Assembly: GCA_036346255.1 (NCBI GenBank)
Contig: CM070625.1
Span: forward strand, 34,166,520 to 34,230,519
DNA: 64,000 bases
Origin: Ampelocalamus luodianensis
Taxonomy: Eukaryota > Streptophyta > Magnoliopsida > Poales > Poaceae
Direction: 5' to 3'
The notes under the pieces: generated by a model
Told to the model about the DNA's origin: nothing
The model's database searches: none
What the model saw: only the letters and a program-made list of their open reading frames with translations
Shown here: positions 44,741 to 56,600 of the stretch, in pieces
Numbering within the stretch: position 1 is the stretch's first letter
Layout: each line of letters begins with the position of its first letter
Translations under genes and position numbers: made by a program

Positions 44741-45804
44741 GAAAAGGGGGAGAGAGCTCCCTCTCCATGGATCTAGGTGGCCTCGATTTTGGTAGGTTGT
44801 GTTCTCGATTTTTGTTTTTTTTTCAGCAGCGATTTGCCTTCTCCGCCGTCCCGTCGGCTTTCTCTCCATAGATCTAGCCGAGTTCGGCTTTTGCAGGGTC
44901 TTTGTGGTCGCCTTTCTCTTCCGTTTGTTCTACGTGTTCTTTTACCAAGATCTTCCTTCTCAGCTCTCTCGTGCTATGTATTTTCCAATGTTTATTTGTT
45001 TCCTGTGTCTTGCAGAATCTTCTGTTCGCATTTCTGTGTTTCCTCGTTTGATATTTCATTTTCTCGGCCTTCAGTGTCCTGCTTTCTTTGCTTCTCATGG
45101 ATGGTTTTGGCTGAGGTGTGTTCTGTTTTTTTAGACCTTCCGTGTGTTTCTTACATGTTCTTTGTTTTCTTTGTGCTTTCTGTCTTACGCCTTGTCCTTC
45201 CTCATGTAGGTTGCTTCCTCGTTTTCTTGCTTGGGATTGTTCTCGTGCTTCCGCTGCCGATCGTCCGTAGGTATATTTTTTCTGTTGTTCCATATGTTAC
45301 CCATTTGGAGGGCTTCATATGTTCCTTCCTTCTTGTTTCTATAGGGTTTGATTTCTGCCTTCTCGGCTCCTCCGCATTGTGGTGCCTTTTCTGCATTGTT
45401 GCCTCTGCCTCTGACGGTGTAATGTTCATCCTACTCCGCTTTTTCCTAGCTTCGTCTTGTATGCATCTTTTGTTTCGTACTTTTGCTACCCCATGCCTGT
45501 ATGTTCAGTTCTTTTTCTTGCTATCTTTGGTAGGATGTGGTGTGGAACTCTATAGTTTCTATTTAGGAATGTATGCCTTGCAGTTGTTCTTACTGCAGGG
45601 TTGCTTCTGGTCCATCCTTTCCTAGACTCCTCTTATATGTGTATCTTATTTGGTTATGTGTATAGCTTCAAACACCGGTTGCCTTGCTACTACACGACTG
45701 ACTGTCGTGCTTTTGTTCCCTCGTCCTTGTATGTTTACCGCCTTTTGTTGCGTTTTTTTAATCTAGGCCTCTGTAGTTTCTATTTGGGAGTTTTTGTGTG
45801 GTTA
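44741..45804. other. Unassigned T-rich segment, left half
   Basis: Pyrimidine-rich on +, with one long + frame (44777-45625) made almost only of Leu, Phe, Ser, Cys and Val, which is what T-rich DNA gives by chance. It was joined to 50633 onward before the LINE inserted. No family recognised. Confidence 0.4.
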
Positions 45805-45977
45805 TCCCTAGGGTTATTTTTTTAGATAAAGGAAGCTTTTATTGAACTTAGCCAATTACATCAAGGTGATACAACCGTACTAAGGTCACTCCCAGCCTCT
45901 ACATAACTAGGATGTATACAGCCGAAACACACCCGACACCACAAAAAAACAAAAAACAAAAAGAAGGACACGAAGAG

Positions 45978-48900
45978 TTAAGGACCATCAATCCTGAGAC
46001 TAGATAGCCACCCATGTCCCTGGGTAAAACACTCTCTGACCACCTGCTCCAAGTGTAGACAACCCGCAATAACCAAATCCCGCGAACCCGGCTTCTGTAA
46101 AATAGCCCAGGTGCGCAGCCAATGGGTAATTAAATAAACCACCTGCAAAGGACAAGAAATAAATTTTCTATCAAAAACCATATCATTCCTGCACAACCAA
46201 AGCGACCAACAAGTAGCAGCCGCCCCTAACAGGATATATAGTTGTAGGTCCTTCTGGACTCCCTTAAGCCAATCAGAAAACATGTGAGAAACATGATGAG
46301 GAGGTCTAATCCCACTTGCCACATGTATGATAGTCCAAACTGAGCGGGCAAAATGGCATTCAAAGAAGAGGTGATTAATTGTCTCCTTATCTTGACAAAA
46401 ACAACAATCTTGATTGCCTTGCCAATTACGTTTTGCTAGGTTATCCTTGGTTAACACCACTCCTCGGCGGAGATACCAAAGGAAAATCTTAACCTTCAGT
46501 GGTACCATTAGTTTCCAGAGTCGTCTGTTTATATTAGGGACATCACTATGAACGAGTGCGAGGTAATGAGACTTCACAGAGAATTGCCCATTAGAGGACA
46601 AGTTCCAGCGAAACTCATCTTGCTCCTGAATAAGTTCTATATTAGCGATGCGTGGTAATAGGTTATTCCATGCCACTAATTTTGAACCAATTAAATCCCT
46701 TCTCCATGAAAAATTTGGAGGACCAGTTTGAAAGACTTCTGCGACAGATACCTGCTTATGACGTACAATATTGTAAAGGCCAGGGTATTGTTCCCGCAGT
46801 GTCTCGTTTGCCAACCATCTGTCTTCCCAGAACCTAATTTGGGAACCATCTTTGATTATGAAGGAGCCAAAGCGGAAGAAATCATGTTTCACCTTCATTA
46901 GACTGGCCCAAAAATGAGAATCCCCGACCTTCCATTGAACCTGCGAAAGCGGCTTGGAGCCCAAATACTTATTTCGTATTAACTGCTGCCAAACTCCATC
47001 TGTAGTAAGCAGCCTAAATAGCCACTTGCTAAGTAAGGCTTTGTTTTTAATATCCAGATCGTGGACTCCTAAACCCCCTTGGTCTTTAGGACGACACACT
47101 ATGTTCCATTTAACCAAACGGTACTTCTTTTTTTGACCATCACTCTGCCAGAAGAACCTAGAACGAAAGTAGTTTAGTTTTTGGAGAACCCCCCTCGGGA
47201 TCGCAAAGAAAGACATCATGTACATAGGGAGGCTGCTAAGCACTGAGTTAATCAGAGTGAGTCGTCCTCCTATGGATAGAAGTTTCCCTTTCCAACTACT
47301 GAGACGCTTCTCAAATCTTTCCACCACTTTGTTCCAATCAGCATTTCTTAGCTTCCTATAATGAATAGGGATACCCAAGTACCGAATTGGAAATTCACCT
47401 ATGGAGCAACCAAATAACTCTGTATAATCTTGCTCAAAATCACTAGCTTTGCCAAAGCAGTATAATTCACTCTTATGGAAATTAATTTTTAGTCCCGATA
47501 GTTGCTCAAAAGCATAAAGCAATAACTTCAACTTTCGAGCTTTCTCCAGATCATGTTCCATAAAGAGAACCGTATCATTAGCATACTGTAGAATAGAGAG
47601 TCCACCATCAATGAGATGTGGAACTATCCCTGAAATTTGCCCATCTGCTTTTGCTCTATTGATTAGAACAGCCAACATGTCAGCTACAATATTGAAAAGC
47701 ATCGGCGATAAAGGGTCGCCTTGTCTTAAACCTTTCTTAGTCTGGAAGAAATGACCGATCTCCTCATTGACTTTAACCGCCACACTCCCTCCCGAGATAA
47801 AAGACTCCACCCAAGAGATCCACTTGGGCGAGAAACCTTTCATCCGTAAGGTTTGCAGTAGAAAAGGCCATTTGACCTGATCATAGGCTTTCTCAAAATC
47901 TACTTTAAAAATCACCCCATTCAGTTTCTTATGATGCAACTCGTGTACTGTCTCATGTAGGACTACAACTCCTTCAAGGATATTACGTCCTCTCATAAAG
48001 GCAGTTTGTGTAGGACTCACCATATGGTCCGCCACAGAATTAATTCTGTTTGTCGCGACTTTGGTGAAAATTTTGAAGCTGACATTTAACAGACATATTG
48101 GCCTATATTGCTGGATTCTGTTTGCTTCTTGAACTTTTGGAAGGAGTGTTATTACCCCAAAATTGAGACTAAACAAGGGGAGATTACCAGCATGGAGATT
48201 GTTGAAAAGATTTATTAGATCGTCCTTGATGATATCCCAGAATTTTTGGAAAAACTCCGCCGGAAAACCATCCGGTCCAGGAGCCGTATTATGTGCCATT
48301 CCAAACACGGCTCCCCGAATCTCCTCCTCCGAAAAAGGAGTCGTAAGGAACTCATTTTCCAACGCTGTAACCTGAGATATATCCTCTATAATAGATTCAT
48401 CTAGAGTGAAGAAAGACTCCTCAGATTGGCCAAAAAGCTTCTTGTAGAAATTAGTAATGTATGACTTGAGAGCTGAAAGCCCTTCTATTTTGCCTTCTTC
48501 CTGATCAAGGAAAAAAATTGATTTCTTCCTGTGTTTACCATTAGCTACCATGTCATAATATTTTGTATTATTATCACCCAAAAGGACATCAGTCACCTTT
48601 GCTCTTTGATACCATTTGATTTCTTCCTCACGAAGAAGTCTAGCCAATTGATCTCTTGATTGAGCAAGCTGCTCTCTCTCAGAATCAGTTAAGTCTCGTA
48701 CCTCAGCAGTGATGTCCAAAGCATCAATGGTAGTTTGGAGACTAGCTTTCTGTTGCTTGTATGCACCGGTAGTATGAGCTGCCCAACCCCTCAGATGGCT
48801 GCGCAATGCACTCATCTTGTTGTTCCATCGTTGAACGCCGTTGCGGCCCGTAACCGGCTTGTTCCAAATTTCCTTGACACGGTCTCGAAAATCCTCACGT

Positions 48901-49656
48901 AAGAACCAGCCTAGTTCAAGTTTGAACTGCTTATTATTCCCTATGAAAGCCGCCCTTCCTGTTTGAAGTAACAGAGGCGTATGATCTGAAATACCTCTGT
49001 CTAAAGCATGAACCGAGACCAAAGGATACTTGGATTCCCATTCTGTTGTCATTAGAACTCTGTCTAGCTTCTCATAAGTTGGATTTGGAAGGGAATTAGC
49101 CCAAGTAAACTGTCGTCCCGATAAAGCTATTTCTCTAAGGTCAAAGCTGTCAATTACAGCATTGAAGAGAAAAGGCCACCGAGAACTATATCTATTATTG
49201 TTCTTTTCTGAACTGCATCGTAAAATGTTAAAATCCCCACCAATTAAGGTCGGCAGTGGGTTTTGTTGGCACGCGCGAACTAACTCTGCCAGAAAACTGG
49301 CTTTGAAATCATCCTGCGCTGGCCCATAAGTCGCCATCAGAATCCATTTGAATTTGTCTTCCTTATTAGTCAAGTGAAATTTGACAAAAAAAATCACCTT
49401 CGATACTCAAAGACAAATCTAAAACAGAGGCATTACTTCCAAGTAAAATCCCCCCAGATCTACCACGAGGAGGTAGACAATGCCAAACGAAATCTGCTCC
49501 CCCAGATAGGCGCCTTAGATTCGTCTTTGATATGTCATTCTTCCTCGTCTCCAAAATTGCAACAAAGTCTAAATTGTGTTCCTTTATACATTCCGCCACA
49601 TACCTATATTTAGCCAAGTCCGAGAGACCTCTGCTATTCCAGAATATGCCTTTCAT
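45978..49656 (-). pseudogene. LINE ORF2: endonuclease, reverse transcriptase, zf-RVT (one frameshift)
   Basis: The start MKGIFWNSRGLSDLAKYRYV at 49656 gives the AP-endonuclease motif; the frame shifts in an eight-A run near 49390 and then stays open for about 1,130 codons to 45978. Endonuclease continues with LIGGDFNILR and GISDHTPLL. RT shows APGPDGFPAEFF, FKVDFEKAYDQVKWPF, GLRQGDPLSPMLFN and, at the active site, QYANDTVLF where YADD is normal. The C-terminal zinc module reads CCFCQDKETINHLFFECHFA. The first active-site aspartate is asparagine (codon AAT), so the enzyme is expected to be dead even without the frameshift. Confidence 0.92.
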
Positions 49657-50609
49657 AAGGATACAACTCGAGAAGATTTATTTCCGGCCGAACGGGATTT
49701 CCGTCCTTTCTTCTTGTTTGATTTAGATTTTCTAGCAGAAACCATCAAGTCACTAATTGTAGTGCTCAGGTCCGCCTCATCTAAACCAACCTCTGAGACT
49801 TCCTTCACTAAGTGATCGAGTAGGATACCGTCTTGTACGGCATCCTCGTCATCACTAGCCTCAATAGGATTGTCACCGATAATAGTTTGAGAATCAGGAG
49901 GTCTATGAACCACCTTTAATCTATCTACCTCCATGTGTTTCAACTTATTAACCGAAATAGCAATATCACTACCAGTGGAACCCAATGAAACTCCCAAATT
50001 ATTCAGATGAGAAATAATACTATCATCAGGTAAAGACCGAATTGAAACAGATTGTTTACCTAGAAGGAGTGGAGTTGCAGGAGCACTGGTAGGCAGTAAT
50101 GACTGACTGGCACCCACCCCCTTTGGTGCCCCATCCAAATTGCGAGCCGCCGTACGCCTCATCGCCTTGTGCAACGAATCCTCATCAGCAATAGAGATAC
50201 CATTGTTAACCACATTCACACGGCCGCTTCGACGAAGACCATTTTAACTCTCCGGAGATGGAACCGCGGTGTTGTTCATCTCATAAGGCTTGGGTGTCTT
50301 CGACGAAACTGGGAATAAAGCAGTCTTGCCACACTTCTCAGAATTCCCGGACATCCCTATTGAGAGCGCCTGCACCTCACTTTGGGCTGCAACCGGCCTC
50401 TTAGGCAGCAACGAAGACACGGCCTCCACTGGGCGGTTCCCATCTTGTGATGAGATCAAAGATGAAACGGCGTTGACGGCATCCACGCTGCCCACATGCC
50501 GCGGGCTCCCTGGTGAGGAGGAGACCACTGCAAAGCTCTTTTGCCGCTGACCTCCCGGCGACGAAGGAGCCTTAGACAAAGTATCCGCCAACGGCGAGCA
50601 GGTACGCAT
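49653..50609 (-). pseudogene. LINE ORF1 (one in-frame stop)
   Basis: Starts MRTCSPLADTLSKAPSSPGG at 50609, a start placed just inside the 5' TSD. A serine/proline-rich N-terminal part runs to TAA at 50244-50246 and the same frame continues with NGLRRSGRVNVVNNGISIAD. It ends with a basic tail (KSNKKKGRKSRSAGNKSSR) and TGA at 49655-49653. It lacks the usual zinc knuckle in what I can read, so it may be a shortened version of the plant L1 ORF1 protein, which binds element RNA. Confidence 0.75.
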
Positions 50610-50632
50610 GGTTTCTTCCCTAGGGTTATTTT

Positions 50633-52955
50633 GGCCGTAAGGATGTCTAGCTTGCCTTTTGCCCCTCCAGATTACATGCATACATGTTCTTGTATGTTGG
50701 GCACCTTTTGGCTGTTTTTGGCTGCTCATATGGTCCGAAAATCTGTGGTTGGTATTTAGGGATGTTCGTGTAGCTGTTCTTACAGTCGTTCTTGTCGTAG
50801 GGATGTTCAGCTTGCCTTTTACCTCTCCAGGATTACATGCGTGGGTCTAGCTATCCGATTTACCATTTCCTTCGAAGCTGGTCCCTCTGCATACTGTGCT
50901 GCCCTATGTCTGTTGTTTATCTTCCTAGATTTTAGTGTTGCCTACCCTGCATGCCGATGTCTGTTATTTATCCTTCCAGGTTTTAGCATTGCTCGATTTG
51001 CATGGCAGAGCTGTCCCGCGGTGATGCTTCCCGTAGGAGACCAAGTATGTGTCCTTGTCTGCCCTTTCTTATCTTTTTTTTTTTTTTTTTGTGTCATGCA
51101 TGTTGTGACTAGAATGTTTACTATCTCCTTTCCTCTTTAGTCTGCAGTTTGTGCCCCGTTGTACCTCTTAACGATGCAACAGAATGGGTACAGGCGTCGA
51201 AAGATTCTTGCTCAGCGTTGACTGGTCCAGTCAGGTGTTTTTAATGTCCTTCTACTTGCATTATCTACACCTTTGCTAGGCTCGTCTTTGTTTGCCTTTG
51301 CTTTCTTGATTTTTCCCCGTTGTAATACGAGTCTTAGGTTTGGTGCCCCATTGGTTGTCATTGATTTCAATTTTTCTCCTCATGGCCTAGAATTGATTTT
51401 TCTTTGCTGTTACCAAACTAGGGCTCTTCGCTGACCATGATTTAGCGCCTCAAGAATATGTCAATGCGCTTAAAGGTATTTATGTTCGTGCTTATCCATG
51501 CATGTGGCGCTACGGTTCTTCTCTTCTGGTGGCTTTAGCCTGTTGTTACTTATTTTGCTGTTGGTCCTTACTGTGTTTTCTTTTGTGTTCCTTCCTCATC
51601 TTCCTTTTGCTTTCCTACCCGCAAAAACAAAGCTTCTTACTCGAGTAGGTTGTACTATGGCCTCCTGGTTACGAGTGGTCACTGGTGTGCGGTCTTCTGG
51701 TTCGAAGAGGACGAAGAAGCTATCTTCTGTTAGAGGCCAAAGATTTGCGTACAATAACACTAACTACCTACTTGCATTTACCTACTTAAATATTCCTTGC
51801 CTGCAGGATATGGAACTCCAAAATCATCCAGAAGAGGATAGCTTCTCCACTGATAAGCATGCATCTGTCAATTCCCTTGAGAAAAAGAAGCTGTCAATGT
51901 AAGATATAGCCTCAGTTAGATTGTCATTTGCCATAGAATATTGTTACTCACTTGGTTTTGTTTTCCACAAAGTGTGATCCACAAAATTTGTTTCTATACA
52001 CTCACCAGATGTTAGCCTGATTCACACTCTATTGCACATTCTTGTCATCTCTTGCATATCTATAACAAGATCATTTAGAGGGCACAGACTTAGCAAACTG
52101 TTAAACTAATTCAAAACCGTCCAAATAAAAAACTTATCTATTGTTAGGTACTCTTCTTAGTCACCAAAATTTTCCTACTGCACCAATGGTGTTCGTCTAT
52201 CAGCTCGTGCCTCTCTATGGATCACACATTATCCAACGAAACAACCACTTCTACTCCTGTCAGCGAGGACCCTACAGACAAGAAAAAAAATGAATGCAAG
52301 TATATTGTCTGTGCTTACATGTTAATTTCTTGTTCTGTATCTGCTATTACATACATGTTTACTGAATCCCTTACCTATTCCCTTGCGTAATTTGGTTACT
52401 AACTAACCTACATTATGCTTTCCTTGCAACAGAGCCTATCCAGCGTGCACACCCTGTCCAGCGTGTACCACATAGCTTCTGTTTTGCTCCTTCCCTAGAT
52501 AGCTTTACTTCGCTATGTCTACCACCAGAGTAATTTACCGTCTTGTTTTGCCTTGGTTCCCTTTTGCGTATCTGTCCTGCAAGGACGGAACCTCTACTCT
52601 GGTTTATATTACTGTCATATTTCGTTTATATGAATCTGTATGACGTCTGTTGTCTCTACCCATCACTGTTATCGCACACTCTAATCCTACGCTGTAATAC
52701 CATGTCTGTATGTATGCTCCATCTCTGCCCTAGAACATTACATGCTCTAAAACATCACCGCCTCGGCTGTCATATAGACTCCTAATATTGACAATGCGAA
52801 TAATTCCATGAACACGAAAAGAGGCCAATGGAAGCTTTCATTAACAAATGTGATTCTGCTACTTACAATATTGCACACGTTAGGATACAACACTTAAAGA
52901 GATACCTATCTGTACACGGTATTTACAATATGTACATGAGATTGCTTGCTGGAGC
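50633..52955. other. Unassigned segment, right half, with exon-like islands
   Basis: Short frames bracketed by splice-like signals on +: about 51141-51233 (CPVVPLNDATEWVQASKDSC), 51422-51474 (GLFADHDLAPQEYVNALK) and 51808-51897 (DMELQNHPEEDSFSTDKHAS). Diverged copies of CTTGCCTTTTGCCCCTCCAG occur at 50650 and 50812. No domain recognised; it could be a Helitron or another element carrying gene pieces, or an old host gene. The last few hundred bases before 52955 should include the TOR 3' UTR. Confidence 0.35.
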
Positions 52956-52974
52956 TCACCAAAACGGACACCAC
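52956..52974 (-). CDS. TOR: TOR terminal microexon (FATC tail)
   Basis: Nineteen nucleotides: one base completes glycine, then TGG TGT CCG TTT TGG TGA. The two preceding bases (GG of the phase-2 exon) fit exactly. The family is known to end in this pentapeptide, which is needed for FATC folding, so the exon call is strong despite its size. Confidence 0.93.
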
Positions 52975-53649
52975 CTGAGGAACAAAATAGAAGCAAGCAA
53001 GCGGCAATGAGTAATGTAGGGAAAATCAATAATGGTCAACTAAAAAAAATTGACAGTTGCTAGAAACGGGATTCTTCTAGAATCAATGGTCCGAATTTAT
53101 CAATGGTAAATTTCAATGCGTACCCGACGTAATTTTGACACAAGTTTTCATGCGAAGTCGCTTGAAGTACAAGCTTCTGAACCTGAACCTTCACAGATAA
53201 ACCAGGTTCCACCTCCCGAGCATCTCCCGAAGCCAAATGTTCACTGCCATGTTGGGTGGAGCTGCCAGCTCCTGACAATGCTGACCCAGAGGAGAAGTCA
53301 CGCCCTGTTAGCTTGTGACTCATCCGTGCCATTACAGCCACAGCACGCTCATTTAAAACCTCATTAGCGTCACCGAGTTGATTGACCGCCTGCATGGGCA
53401 CATAGGTCACTACTATGGGGATGTGGTTAAGATTACACATAATTGAACAATCAAGGATGATAGAGAGGAGCCAACCTGTAGCAGTTCCCTCTCACGGGCT
53501 CCCCGAAGAGGTTGCATGAGCTCTCGATTAGGAGCAGCTTCTTCACTATTGACAACTGTGTGAGTGAGAGCATTTCCATAGTTTGAAACTTGATGAACTT
53601 CATTGAAATTGAACAAACGCCAATTGATTAGCGGGTCATGTACAAATGC
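52956..53649 (-). CDS. TOR: TOR exons encoding the C-terminal regulatory segment and FATC
   Basis: Exon 53649-53476 encodes AFVHDPLINWRLFNFNEV and a variable linker. Exon 53389-53124 encodes GDANEVLNERAVAVMARMSH, KLTGRDFSSG and QKLVLQATSHENLCQNYVG. A naive reading of this exon runs on with the wrong residues. Splicing at GTACGC (53123 downward) to an acceptor CTCAG at 52975 adds the 19-nt last exon, which gives WCPFW and TGA, the invariant FATC end. The intron is 149 bp. Confidence 0.93.
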
Positions 53650-56600
53650 CTGGAAAAAAAAGAAATTAAGGAATGTATAATAAAAGAAATATTGCCAAAC
53701 ATGTGAGGAGGTACACAAGATGAAGGATAAAGGAGCACAATAATGCAATAGTTGAGGAAAAATGTATGAGTGGCCGGGTTTGGAAAAGCCAGCAACAACC
53801 AGATTCAAACTAGCGGGTTTCTCGGAACCAATCCCAGACCCAGTTTTTCCATAATGGGCCAATTCGGAACCAGGCACCATTTTAGCACCGGTTCCGTTTT
53901 TCAAAATTTCAAGGCATATCCCCAAACATCTTTATTTGCTTGTGATTCGTCCATATTTGTAACTGAAATAGCCATGTATTCATATCTGAAAACTTAAAGG
54001 TGAAAGTAAAGCAAGCAGCAACTGCCTTCGAATTTGGCGTCAACAGAACCTTTTTTTATAGCTCAACCCAACTTGGTGAAATGGAGATTAACCACTACTA
54101 CAAGGCCACAAAACTCTGGAGGCCCCATGATCCACAGATCAATCATTAGACTAATGAATAGGAACTCCAATACATGTTCAATCATGAATATGAACTCCAA
54201 TACATGTTTAATCAGTAATTTAGATCAATCAATTAAACGATTAGGTATAGATAAAGCAAAAGTTCAATATACTTGGGAGTTGGGACTGGACCTGGGTATA
54301 AATCATATTTCTATCTGACAAGATTCAGATCTGATAAAAAACAGCTGGTATGTGGCACAGATTCTTCCTAAGTGTATTCATTAGCAAACAGCATATAGGT
54401 TGAACTGCTTGACTTTTTTCTTCTTCAAACTTTGTAACAAGATAAGTCTTAGAAAATCTATTTTCAATCAAAAAAATATGGGAAAATAGAAAATTGATTA
54501 TTTGCCACTCCAAAAGAGTGAATTTGATGATTTGTCCAGGAAAGATGCCATGTGCTAGACAACAATGCAATGTATAAATCATATTTCCATCTGACACGGT
54601 TCAGATCTGATAAAAAACAGTTAGTATGTGGCACAGATTCTTCCTAAGTGTATTCATTAGCAAACAGCATATAGGTTGAACTGCTTGACTTTTTTCTTCT
54701 TCAAAATTTGTAACAAGATAAGTCTTAGAAAATCTATTTTCAATCAAAAAATATTTGTCCAGGAAAGATGCCATGTGCTATACAACAATGCAATTTCCTT
54801 ACCTCCATCATAGCCATGACGCTGTCCTTGTTTGTTCGAAGGACTTGCATCACATTTTCACAAGTAGTTCTGAAAGTACCCTCAATACCACTAACTTCCA
54901 TAGCTTTCACAAGCATTCTAGTCAAACGAAATGGTACCTATACCATACATTAAAAAACTGTAAGAGACAGTCTCAAACAAAAATAGAATGTCGTGTAATT
55001 ATAAACAGTAAATGACAATGTCACAAGGAAAAATGTAGGCAAGACCGTACAAAAACATAGCATCGAGTTATCAAGTAATTCTGTAATTGGCAACGAATAA
55101 TGCCCACAACAAGTTCTACTTACTTTTTCAGGGAACTTTTCTCGATTCATTGAAGCCTCGAAACAATCTCCAAAGTCAATATGTAATATTTTCCCACTGA
55201 AGCAAAAAACTATTTCTATTAGACTTCAAGACAATAAAAAGAATTGCACATTACCTATGGTTACATCAAGAAAAAAATTGTAGATTTACCTATAGCGATC
55301 TAACATAAGATTACTTGGATGCCGATCTCCTAAACCAAGTAAATAGCCAACCTGGAAAATTACCTTTTAAGCATCTTAAAGTGAAAAGGAACATTTCATT
55401 TGAAAAAAAAAACAGACAATAGCTCATACCATGCTCATAACAGCCAGACTTCTTGTATAATTTGTACGGCGCTCAAGCCATACTTCAGAGGTTCGACTTT
55501 TCAGCCAGAGAACCTACCACAATTTTGTTTTAGTAGAATAATGTTACAGCATTATCTAAAGAAAGCATCAAATTGGCATGTTATCTTGAAAAGGCTCATA
55601 ATTCATAGAGACAAGAGAGTCTAGTACCTTTGCAAGGTCATTTCCTTCGGTATTTTGCAGAGCATGCTGAAATACTTCAACCTTTGCAATGAGGGGTAGG
55701 TGGTCATAATCGGGTGCAAAAGCCAACATAAGTCTGTGCTCCTGATTTAAGAAAATCTGGACAAAAAACAGAAACATTAATTGCTAGATGACATGAAGCA
55801 AAATACATCCATCTTTCAGAAGAAAACAAGCGATTGCAGCAGACAAACCTTCCTGGCATCTCTGTATTCACGGATCAGAGCATGAAGCGTGTCACAGTTT
55901 GGAACCCATCCAATTAAACCACTGTTAGGAGACAAAGGTATAACAGCATATCTTTGGATTGACAGATCTTTCTCTGATGTTTTCCTTGAGTTCTCCAGGA
56001 GAGTATTCACCAGACCAAAAAGCTAAATTAAGAGGAAAATTATTTAGATATAAAAAAATAACCTACACAAAAAGATGGTAGTGTGTAATATTTAGGCTAT
56101 TCACCCTAGATCGCAAGAACATCAGATTAGCAGATTTGCCAGAGGGGGGCTCCAGCTCATCTAGATCAGTACTACTGGGAATCATAATGCTGAGGCGGGG
56201 CAGTGTTGTTTTTGTTAAAAATGCACATTTTAGTACAGTTCCAGGCTTCCAGCCATAACTGGGGTGCATATCAATGGAGCTGCCTGTGCAATTTTTCAGG
56301 TAGATTCAACCTGCATATCACCGGCATTAAGATTAGGCTAGTTAACTTAAGTATGGGCATGTGAATGGTCTGTGTTCTGGATTTGTGTTGTTCTTCAAGC
56401 TGCCTATTTCAGATTCAAAATAAGAAACAAAGATACATAGTGATGAGGCATAAGGTATTCAGATGGTGCTGGGAAAATGGAGAATAACTACATTTATAGG
56501 CACAATATATAATGATACGCTTGTTACTCCACACTATTGCTAGCAGAATGACCATGCAAATCAGTGTAAAAAAAGGACTTGTAATCTAAATACAGACCTG

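Larger units (their letters stand above)
45821..50616 (-). mobile_element. L1-type LINE, nearly full length, 16-bp TSD
   Basis: Flanked by identical TCCCTAGGGTTATTTT at 45805-45820 and 50617-50632. Minus-strand layout: ORF1 50609-49653, ORF2 49656-45978, then a short 3' UTR ending in an A-rich stretch at the left end. ORF1 has one in-frame TAA (50244-50246), and ORF2 has one frameshift in an A run near 49390. Otherwise both frames are open, so it is a relatively young copy by decay, though not active. Confidence 0.93.

Noticed and set aside
42931..44783. GGCCT on both sides as a possible TSD for the LTR at 42936
   Set aside because: The right-hand copy is not preceded by an LTR terminus (no TTACA), so the 5-bp match is probably chance.
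44777..45625. 282-codon + strand open frame
   Set aside because: Composition is almost only Leu/Phe/Ser/Cys/Val from T-rich DNA, no domain, no codon bias, and opposite-strand frames are equally open.
52760..52790. Possible Helitron 3' end (CTAAT after a short GC hairpin)
   Set aside because: The hairpin stem is only about three base pairs and no matching 5' TC end was found.
53060..53124. Extended C-terminus of TOR (YALKFTIDKFGPL...)
   Set aside because: It is intron read-through; splicing to 52974 restores the invariant family end.
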